Positions 8,982 to 15,730 of a stretch of DNA of 15,730 bases are shown here, piece by piece. How positions within the stretch are numbered: position 1 is the first letter of the stretch; each line of letters starts with the position of its first letter. The stretch is from Apophysomyces variabilis. Lineage: Eukaryota > Mucoromycota > Mucoromycetes > Mucorales > Mucoraceae. A program made the position numbers and the translations under genes. The stretch is from the NCBI GenBank assembly GCA_002749535.1, contig MZZL01000042.1, positions 1 to 15,730 on the forward strand, read 5' to 3'. Below the pieces are notes generated by a model. The model was not told the origin of the DNA, made no database searches, and saw only the letters and a program-made list of their open reading frames with translations.

Positions 8982-9166
8982 AGTATATTTTGTAGTTTGT
9001 ATGAGGCGGTCTTTTCTGAAGTTGAGGAGCTGCTAAGGCTTCTGAAGCAAGCAAAAGAATGTTTCCTAAATTTTCTTTTGCTTATACATAGTTTACACCA
9101 GCGGCACTGGATATAATCCTTTCTCTGGGTGGAAGTATTGATTTGAAAACATCGTCTCTTTGGCAA

Positions 9167-9413
9167 GCTGTCTATGACTAGATTTCAAAACTTGAAATAT
9201 TGGAAAAACCTACATTAAAAAATCCAGCCCGATGTATTAGAGCATTAAAAAACAATATATGCAAGGGGATTTTTAATCTTTCCATACATTCCAATTCCTC
9301 ATTTTGTATCAGAGGCAGTCATCCTGACTATACCTCTCTATTTCCTTTTGACATTATTTTCTAGAGGTTTATCATAAAGCTTTGTAGTTTATTTTCTTTA
9401 ACACACTAGATAA
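9167..9413. promoter_or_regulatory. Putative bidirectional promoter between divergent pseudogenes
   Basis: About 250 bp separate the minus-strand Tnp2-like gene start (about 9166) from the plus-strand ATG at 9414. The arrangement implies divergent promoters, but I could not pick out a specific TATA box or binding site with confidence. Confidence 0.3.
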
Positions 9414-10447
9414 ATGATGAATTTGCAGTCTACAATTCACAGTTTACACACTGTGATCCAAGAAGAGGTGATCTAACATTTCAAGCGGATCAAAAAATTA
9501 CTAGCAGAGCAACAAGAACAGTTGAATAGGCAACAAGCATGATGTATAAAATGAAAATAACAGAATGCTCAAAATAAGCGAGACTGAAAAAGATATTCTT
9601 TATTTCATGAATGACTGTTCTCTTTAAATATCTTTAGAAACGCGTGCGGGTAAAAGCGAGTTGGGGTAGTTACTAATATCTTTTGTAAAATCTGTATGAT
9701 CGGTAATGACACGTTAATCTTCTATCTTTTGATATTCTGTGTCCGCTAGGGTCCCAGCAACAGATGAATAGATTATGAAGATGTTAGTGTAACCTGATCC
9801 ATACAGGCATTATAGCTGATATGTTCACTGACAGTCTAGACCTGATGTTTTATCCACTAAATATAGTGATGTAATCATGTCAGATATGACAAAGCACAGC
9901 TAAGCTCTATGGAATTCACAATGTTCTTACTTCAAGAGAATCAAGAGCAACAGAGCGTTTGGCCATCTTCTGATAATTATAAAGTGCCTCTATGGGACTA
10001 GGTCAAACAAACGCGTCTTAGGCCAAAAGAAGTGCAGAGAAACAAGGCCTATGCAGTCCCTCTTACTATGAGGTTCATCAAGGAATACATGGCTGAAGAA
10101 TTTTTTGCTAATGATGTGCAAGCATCAGCCCATGCTGTCATACATATCAGAACCATTGCTGCGGAAGTAATATTTAACTTGATGATTGAACTTGGTCTGG
10201 AAAGCTATAGTATCCCTTGGAGTACCATAGGTCATCGACATCAGGAAATGGCAGTCCTGGCACTTGAACAAAAGGCATATGACGTACAGATCCCTTTGAA
10301 TGAGTGTAAGAACTCATGGCTAGCAAAATGGGTGTTTCAGTTGAAATGGGGTAGCTCTCATCAGTACTTTTTCCAACAGAGCGTAAGTTACAGTTTTACC
10401 TTTTGCATGAATATTCTTATCCACAGCATATGCAATTATATCAATAG
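9414..10447 (+). pseudogene. Decayed plus-strand gene of unknown function, probable transposon second ORF
   Basis: The product is unknown. The candidate start, ATGATG at 9414, opens MMNLQSTIHSLHTVIQEEV, then a stop, then FKRIKKLLAEQQEQLNRQQ, a short charged helix that could form a coiled coil. The middle (about 9545-9870) is too eroded to follow. From 9870 one frame runs to 10382 with a single TAG (9999-10001). It reads RYDKAQLSSMEFTMFLLQEN, VPLWD, KQTRLRPKEVQRNKAYAVP, MRFIKEYMAEEF, SIPWSTIGHRHQEMAVLALE and IPLNECKNSWLAKWVFQLKW. A GTAAGT donor at 10383 and CCACAG acceptor at 10426 (44-nt intron) allow a short last exon ending in TAG at 10447. It resembles, from general memory, poorly described proteins that accompany mucoralean transposons. 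Its head-to-head position with Tnp2 copy 1 suggests it was the element's accessory DNA-binding protein (inference). Confidence 0.6.
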
Positions 10448-10532
10448 AACATAAGTCATGATGAAAACCAATGGTATGTACAGTATCAAAAGATGTGACT
10501 AGTTCTGACTTAAATTGTAGTGATGAGGGCAA
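10320..10532 (-). other. Antisense open frame overlapping the end of the plus-strand gene
   Basis: A 70-codon minus-strand frame, extendable upstream to codon 10547, with ordinary protein-like composition (TVHTIGFHHDLCSIDIIAYA, VDKNIHAKGKTVTYALLEKV). It overlaps the last 60 bp of the plus-strand pseudogene. It has no ATG at its 5' end and is not recognised. It could be a fragment of another transposon gene abutting here, or chance. Confidence 0.3.
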
Positions 10533-10685
10533 AGCATCAAAACGCCGTTACAACCAATACTAACCATTTCATTTCCCTATTTCTTCTTCTCCCATTCACC
10601 TCCTTATCACTACCTTCTTGTCCTTAACAGATTAACTATGCCATTAGTAATAATAAAAGAGAAGTCACTCATCTCAGATTAAGGG

Positions 10686-11087
10686 CACTATAGAAAACCT
10701 GTATAAGCTACAGCTACTGTAGAAAAGTATCTATTCGCTAACAATCAATTATAGGGTATAGATAGTAAAGTAATCAGCCAATTCTATAATAAAATGGATC
10801 AAGATATTTCTATGATTCATGACAAAGCTTATCTAGTAATCCAATGATATATCCTATTTTATTATACTGTGATTATCATGGCTATAATCAAATAATAGTA
10901 GAATTTTAAAGCAGAATAATGCTATAATTCAGCTATCCTACAATTTTAGGATCTAACATAAAATAAGCCTTTAAAACTATCATAGAATAAGGCCAGAAAG
11001 CGACAAATTCTGGCCTTATTCTACACTTATTTTATATCCTTATTCTATGATAGATAATAAGATTCTGCCTTAATTTTTTCTATAGTG
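10686..11087. mobile_element. 402-bp MITE-like element with CACTATAG ends
   Basis: Perfect 12-bp inverted ends, CACTATAGAAAA at 10686-10697 and TTTTCTATAGTG at 11076-11087. The interior is non-coding, AT-rich and rich in palindromes, including a long hairpin at 10977-11053. The CACTA start fits a small non-autonomous CACTA-type element. However, the flanks (GGG on the left, TTT on the right) do not form a 3-bp duplication, so the boundary or the class may be wrong. Confidence 0.5.
10977..11053. repeat. Nested perfect inverted repeats (hairpin/cruciform)
   Basis: AGAATAAGGCCAGAA (10984-10998) pairs perfectly with TTCTGGCCTTATTCT (11008-11022) across a 9-nt loop. CTATCATAGAATAAGG (10977-10992) also pairs perfectly with CCTTATTCTATGATAG (11038-11053). 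The two stems share their left arm, so they are alternative foldings. Confidence 0.9.
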
Positions 11088-12294
11088 TTTGTTGTTAGTC
11101 AATGAATTGGCTTAGACAGATAAGTTACCTAAAGAAAAAAAAAGAAAGGGAAAAAAAAGGAAGAGAAAAGAAAATATTGAAAATGTTGTATACTAATAAT
11201 TGTGTACCAATAGTACTTATGCATTGACTAAGGAAATAAGGATTTTTTTTTCTTGACTTTATAATAAAACTACTATATTATATATAAAACACAAAGAATA
11301 TTAAAAATGCTCAGCAAGAAAGAAGGATGTCAGTAGTGCAGATCTAGAGGCAGTAGTATATTTAGTTGTTGAGATATTTAATTTCAAAGTTTCATTAATC
11401 TTTTTTTTATTATTGAGTGATCTGTTTATGACAATTAATAATTTATTTTTTTTGACAGTTGATTTCTATTCCCAGAAAATTTTTAGACAATAGATGGTAG
11501 AAATAATTAAAATAATCTCTTTTACCTCTAAAAGGTTTTTAATTAAAAATTGAGCAACTTATTGTATGCTTTCTATAGTTTATTTGAAAGAGAAGGAATA
11601 GTAAATTCAGAAGTTTAGAAATTAAACTTGCTAATAACCTTAATCAAAGTAAAGAAAGTAATAGAAAACAGAAGATTATATTTACTCAAATACTTTATAT
11701 ATCATTTTTAACATGGTATATAGTAATTAGGAGTAGATGTTCCTATTAAAAAATGACTATAAAAGCTGAAAGTAAAGATAAACAAATGATTTACTTATAG
11801 ATTTCTTTTACTTTTGGTTATATATTATTCATTTATATTCTTTTTTACTTCTTTAAGTTTCTTTCACTGCAGTTAAAAGGATGTTTTATCCTGGATAAAA
11901 TTTGAGTAAAACATTAAATATTACATATATTTTATTTATATTTTACTTAGTAGGTAAAACTTTTAACAAATGGGTAAAATATATCTTTTATCTATATTTT
12001 ACCTATATTTTACTTACCTTTTATACTGTTATTAATTGGATAAAATAGTATATATCAGATATAACTATATTAATACTATTAGACTAAATTATATATATTC
12101 AATAACTAATATTAGAATTCTATTTAACTATACTCTTTTCTTTAAACTCTTTTATTAGATTAACTTGTTTATAACAATATATACTATTAAAGTTAATAAT
12201 TTTTATTTAGTTTTTTCAATTAAATGCTCTTTTTATTATATTTATTATTTTAGTAAATAAAATATACTTCTTTATTATATACAAAGACACTTCT
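11088..12294. other. AT-rich non-coding region
   Basis: About 1.2 kb of very AT-rich DNA without a convincing gene. It contains an A/G-rich tract at about 11128-11175, a perfect 8-bp palindrome, TTTTATCC-T-GGATAAAA, at 11884-11900, and a cluster of degenerate TATTTTAC(C/T) / GGTAAAA motifs at about 11920-12050. No tRNA or rRNA was seen. Confidence 0.5.
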
Positions 12295-12323
12295 TACTAT
12301 AGTAACAGGATTCATTTAAAGTA
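12295..12323. repeat. Degenerate CACTA-like left end of the second Tnp2 unit
   Basis: TACTATAGTAACAG at 12295 matches the nested element's inward right end CACTATGGTCACAG at 11 of 14 positions. As in that element, it is followed within about 30 bp by ACTAAAAGTAGTG and an array of the same core. The other end would lie outside the window or be lost. Confidence 0.45.
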
Positions 12324-12868
12324 AAGAAAGTCTACTAAAAGTAGTGAAAGTTCACTAAAAATAGTAAAAGTTTACTGAAAGTAGGGAAAGGTTTACTTAA
12401 AGTAGTGAAAGTTCACTGAAAATAGGGAAAGGTTCACTTAAAGTAGGGAAGATTCACTAAAAATAGAAAAGGTCTACTGAAAGTAGTGAAAGTTCACTGA
12501 AAATAGGGAAACACTCACTTAAAGTAGTGAAACTCCACTGAAAGTAGGGAAAGGTTCACTTAAAGTAGTGAAAGTTCACTGAAAATAGGAAAGGTCTACT
12601 AAAAGTAGTAAAAGTTCACTGAAAATAGGGAAGTGCTCACTTAAAGTAGTAGAACTCTACTGAAAGTAGGGAAAGATTCACTTAAAGTAGTAAAAGTTTA
12701 CTGAAAGTAGGGAAAGGTTTACTTAAAGTAGTGAAAGTTTACTAAAAATAGGGAAAGGTTCACTTAAAGTAAGGAAGATTCACTGAAAATAGAGAAGGTC
12801 CACTGAAAGTAGTGAAAGTTCACTGAAAATAGGGAAGTGCTCACTTAAAGTAGTGGAACTCCACTGAT
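12324..12868. repeat. Minisatellite of about 21 bp sharing the CACTAAAAGTAGTG core
   Basis: Roughly 26 tandem copies of a 20-21 bp unit that alternates between AGTAGTGAAAGTTCACTGAA and ATAGGGAAAGGTTCACTTAA. Larger blocks recur: the phrase GGT(C/T)(C/T)ACT introduces similar runs at 12471, 12593 and 12797, and GTGCTCACTTAAAGTAGT occurs twice. It sits between the degenerate end at 12295 and the 3' end of the Tnp2 pseudogene, where CACTA elements carry transposase-binding subterminal repeats. Confidence 0.9.
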
Positions 12869-13440
12869 ATTAGGGATCCTTAGTAATGTTTGCAAAGTTA
12901 TTTGGAAGACCGTATATTCATATAACAGGCAACAACTTAATTAGTTGAAAGCATCACTCTTTTCCTTTTTGATCTGGATTCAACATGCACAAAAACTAAA
13001 CTTGGCTCACTTCTGCTCTTACAGATATTATATACTTTCAATGTCAGCAGCTAGTTACTGATAGTAACCCTTTGCAGAAGATAACTGATAAGCTGATGAC
13101 TATAGTTGACTTTGGCATGCCATGTATACCAGTGCTGTATAAGATTCTCTAAAACGATAACATTGACAAACTATAGTTAAAGCAAACATACTGATTACTA
13201 GGACTTAAAACAATAATGGGCAGTTTTGTCAGAAGTAAGTTTTATGAAACAAAGATGTTTAAGCAATGTTTAATCTATAAATTCTATATAGTGAAGAAAA
13301 ACAAAGAAGAGAAATAGAAATTTTTGGGGGTTAGGAAAAGGACAGCAAATGAAAAAAGTAAACAAGGAAAAACAAAACAAGAAACTTAAGAGGGAGGAAG
13401 AGAGCAAAAAATATAGGAATACAGAAGAAAAAAAAAGTGA
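12869..13440. other. Non-coding spacer 3' of Tnp2 copy 2
   Basis: No gene was recognised. The last about 150 bp (13290-13440) is strikingly A/G-rich on the plus strand, so pyrimidine-rich on the transcribed strand just downstream of the Tnp2 stop. Confidence 0.45.
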
Positions 13441-13777
13441 CTACCCTAAAGAAGCAGGGTTTCCAAAGTTGACCATCTGGTTCATCTTGCCATAAGGCCA
13501 AATGACATGGAAGTGGTTGTTCAAATCAAGGCTTTGCACCAGTCCAGCTGTGCTTGTCAATCCATCAACGTCAACTACCCTCAAGACCCCCCTGTCAGAC
13601 GTGGTTCTGGAAAGCACTAGGAAGTGATTGCTTTGCTAATTTACGTTCTTATAGAAACGGACAACTGCAAGAATTCATCTGTCTCCCTGATGCTGGTGGT
13701 ATACATAGAACTGAGTCTCCCTAAGGAATATCTCACGAATCTCATGGCCAGCGTTGCTAAGGCAATCAAGTTCAGAC

Positions 13778-13817
13778 CTGTAAATTGCCCATCCAATAAC
13801 ATACAACTGAAACTTAC
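13778..13817 (-). other. Intron in Tnp2-like copy 2, last
   Basis: A 40-nt intron with donor ATAAT|GTAAGT and acceptor AATTTACAG. Splicing joins LVLYEVARIM to SELDCLSNAG in frame. Confidence 0.7.
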
Positions 13818-14450
13818 ATTATCCTGGCAACTTCATACAACACCAACGAATTGCATCAGCTAGAGTTGTGGTGGTTATCATGAAGCTTGCTAGAATAAAC
13901 ACAACTGTCCTTCCACACATAGCTTGACGCAAGAAACTGGGAATGCAGTTCTGGAATGACGCTGCAGGAAGTTGCTGCAGATGTGAATTTGCCTTGGCTG
14001 ATCCAGAAAGCAGTGAGCAGATTGTGGAATGTATGCCCATTAACGCCAATGGCTCCTTGGAAGTTTTGCATGTCAGTTTCTTTATGGTAAGGCTTCCAGA
14101 TTTGAGGTTCAGTTGAACCTAGTCTTGCAGCAAGATATGAGAGCTCATTGTATGCTACAGTTTCCTGCAGTTGTGGATGAACCCTCTCCAAGAAGTGGAA
14201 GGCGGCGATTCTCTTTACAATGTTGCTAGCGTTGGTTCCTAGTGCTGACATGGAATGGATCATTTTCTTATACAAACCATTAGTGCGTTCCATACACCTT
14301 GCAGAGATTGCATGGAGAGGACTAAGGTTGCGCATAGTAGAAGTGATGTGGCAAAGGTAATGCTGGGTAATGGTAAACACTGGAGGCTTGAGAGTGGCAT
14401 TGTTGTTACTGTACTTTTGAAGCAAGAAAGTTTGCCATTTTGCAATGTTC

Positions 14451-14502
14451 CTTACAAAAGTAAAAGGTTAGTTTATGTTTTTATATCTTTTGTATTACTT
14501 AC
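14451..14502 (-). other. Intron in Tnp2-like copy 2, position shared with copy 1
   Basis: A 52-nt intron with donor GAGAG|GTAAGT, branch site ACTAAC and acceptor TTTGTAAG. It splits the Arg codon of DVIER|NIAKW. The same codon is split in copy 1 (1238-1197). Confidence 0.85.
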
Positions 14503-14783
14503 CTCTCAATAACATCCAGGTCTGAATCAGTGTATGTCCACTGCAGACACAACTGGCAAGCAACAACAAGATCCATCACAGCTTTATGGGTCTCTTCTTC
14601 TTCCAAACCTTCCACTACCACTGTTGGCACAGCGTACAACAAAAAGTCCAGCCAATCAACTGCCCTGTAATGGCCTGTGTTTGTTGCAATGTTTTTCCAA
14701 TAGCCTTGGAACGCAACAGGGATTGTTTGATGAGATCGTTCTATGGCCTCACCAATTGCCACTGGATAAAACACTCTGTTTTA

Positions 14784-15190
14784 GTAAACTATAATGTTAC
14801 TAAAATGCTACTAAAATTTGATGTTTTAGGTACATTTTAGTAACATTTTAGGAATATTAAAACTTTTGTTTTAGGATCCTAAAAGGCATATTCTAGTATA
14901 TTAGAACATTTGTTTTAGTAACTTTTTCTTCTGCTTAAAAAGACACTAAAAAAACACTAGAATGTTACTAAAACATTTATTTTAGGTACTTTTGTACCGG
15001 TCAAAAGTCTCCTAAAAAGATACTAGAACATCACTAGAACATCACTAAAACATTTATTTTAGGTACTTTTTTGCCAGTCAAAAGTCCCACTAAAAAGACA
15101 CTAGAATATTACTAAAACATATGTTTTAGGTACTTTTCTGCTGGTCAAAAAAATCAATAAAAAAGACAGCAAAATGTCACTAAAATATGA
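14784..15190. repeat. Tandem and dispersed TTTTAG/CTAAAA repeats, probable terminus of another element
   Basis: Four or so units spaced 67-77 bp apart (starts at about 14901 degenerate, 14965, 15042 and 15109, with a partial one at 15177). Each contains (T/C)ACTAAAACAT, GTTTTAGGTACTTTT and GGTCAAAAGTC, followed by AAAAGACACTAGAA. Before them (14784-14900) is a palindrome-rich stretch of the same words (ATGTTACTAAAATG, ACATTTTAGTAACATTTTAG). The block starts exactly where Tnp2 copy 2 homology stops, so it is probably the subterminal region of an inserted element whose other end lies beyond the window. Confidence 0.7.
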
Positions 15191-15730
15191 ACTTTATTCA
15201 TATCTTTAATCTAATCATACATTATATCATTAGCTGTCTCTCACAAATCTTTTATTTTAGTGCATATTCCAATAGAAACTACTCCTGCATTTGCTTATCT
15301 TTCTATCGATCCTTTAACAATACAAATGAAAGCTGACTCATCTTTATGTTGTAGCTATATATAAAAAGCAAATAATTAGGCTTACCAAAATTTAAACGTC
15401 GTTTAAAAGCTATATCTTTAAAGCTGTTTTACAATGAATGATTACATATACTACAAAAGCATGACCGCAATGAAAATGAGATGTATGAATTAGCAGCATT
15501 AATTTAACTAATCGTATAATTAATATCTACAAAAATTTTCAAGGAGTGCTGCATTGCCTGTTCAATAAAATCGAATAGCACATTTGATAGATGCTTTGTT
15601 CAGAGAACGAACAATGACTATGCCATGGTTGACCTAAACTGTAGAGAAGTTAAGAGGGAGAAAAACCTAAAGTGAAATGTAACTTCAACGCGTTACTAAG
15701 AATAAGCTGAAGTATATACCCTCATTTACT
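15191..15730. other. AT-rich, no gene seen
   Basis: I find no reading frame with family resemblance, no RNA gene and no tandem repeat here. If the repeats at 14784-15190 mark an element end, this would be its interior. Confidence 0.4.

Larger units (their letters stand above)
7098..9166 (-). pseudogene. Tnp2-like transposase copy 1, 5' (N-terminal and catalytic) part
   Basis: This is the N-terminal and central part of a Tnp2-like (Transposase_21, CACTA/EnSpm-type) transposase. It opens with PKRRCF and a Cys/His cluster, QCRWCKLC...KHSFACF, that looks like a zinc-binding N-terminus. An intron and an acidic linker follow (DNMIGTDGAKRS, VEDVTETAQTDNES). The core reads YPVCRNGCLLF, CKFCGEKRY, QFLSLGKQLAFML, then IWSFLDPIFDKLE, SGFTRHAGYNSADGCHIC, RPTRLAFLETFHGPEFFG and LDEMHLLSHGI (an acidic D-E-x-H motif), and ends VDWLDFLCYMVPTL at the hAT insertion. 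Damage includes no in-frame ATG (TTG where MPKRR is expected), a stop at 8687-8685, TAG at 7980-7978, TAA at 7798-7796, a frameshift near 7500 and TGA near 7239. About 280 bp (8684-8401) is badly eroded. It continues at 1280-314. Family assignment rests on motif order, not on a search. Confidence 0.75.
13441..14780 (-). pseudogene. Tnp2-like transposase copy 2, 3' half
   Basis: This is the C-terminal half of a second, diverged Tnp2-like transposase. Three exons are inferred: about 14780-14503, 14450-13818 and 13777-13441. It reads IPVAFQGYWKN, AVDWLDFLLYAVPTVVVEG, CQLCLQWTYTDSDLDVIER, then NIAKWQTFLLQKYS, VFTITQHYLCHI, SARCMERTNGLYKKM, ERVHPQLQETVAYNELSYL, GHTFHNLLTAFWISQGKF and, in the last exon, ELDCLSNAGHEIREIF, ILAVVRFYKN and NNHFHVIWPYGKMNQ, ending at TAG 13443-13441. 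Stops interrupt it at 13858-13856 (TGA), after QHQGDR (TGA) and after FYKNVN (TAG). Homology to copy 1 ends abruptly at about 14780, where repeat DNA begins, and the catalytic N-terminal half is absent. It is better preserved than copy 1 but still dead. Confidence 0.78.

Noticed and set aside
12871..12886. TAGGGATCC after the minisatellite as another hAT terminus
   Set aside because: Similarity to the hAT end stops after eight bases (no TCAAA), and no matching inverted end or duplication was found.
13819..14049. Minus-strand frame overlapping Tnp2 copy 2
   Set aside because: Out of frame with the Tnp2 motifs before and after it; a shadow.
14255..14840. Plus-strand frames opposite Tnp2 copy 2
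   Set aside because: Antisense of the recognised exons, no domains.
1..15730. tRNA, rRNA, riboswitch or viral genes
   Set aside because: Nothing resembling conserved tRNA arms, rRNA segments or viral replication proteins was seen on either strand by eye.

Overview
The window reads as an AT-rich, transposon-dense region of a eukaryotic genome. It is most likely fungal, and probably from the Mucoromycota. The reasons are short spliceosomal introns (40-55 nt, GTAAGT-like donors, several CTAAC-like branch sites just before the acceptor), hAT and Tnp2-type transposases, and no bacterial signals. The phylum is an inference; no host gene, rRNA or tRNA was recognised. All coordinates and alignments were done by eye.

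Layout. (1) A decayed Tnp2-like (CACTA/EnSpm-type) transposase gene, copy 1, lies on the minus strand from about 9166 down to 314. (2) A 5817-bp hAT element (1281-7097) is inserted in it. The hAT has inverted ends starting TAGGGATC and an exact 8-bp target duplication, AATATTGC, at 1273-1280 and 7098-7105. Removing the hAT and one duplication copy restores the Tnp2 reading frame. (3) The hAT carries a four-exon minus-strand transposase gene (5984-3823), broken by three stops in its C-terminal dimerisation domain. It also carries a 59-bp minisatellite upstream of the gene. (4) Inside the hAT sits a third element (1563-3171). It has CACTATG ends, a 3-bp ACA duplication and subterminal arrays of a CACTACTTTTAGTG-like motif, with no coding capacity. 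The locus is therefore a three-level nest.

To the right, a decayed plus-strand gene (9414-10447) diverges from Tnp2 copy 1 and may be the second protein of the same element. A 402-bp MITE-like element with perfect 12-bp ends (10686-11087) and about 1.2 kb of AT-rich DNA follow. A second Tnp2-type unit then begins with a degenerate CACTA-like end near 12295. It has a minisatellite of about 21 bp (12324-12868) built on the same core motif as the nested element, followed by the 3' half of a second Tnp2 pseudogene (14780-13441, minus). That copy stops abruptly at a different repeat family (14784-15190).

No intact gene is present. The interest lies in the dated insertion order, the motif linking the non-autonomous CACTA-like element to the Tnp2 unit, the intron kept at one position in both Tnp2 copies, and the uncharacterised partner gene.
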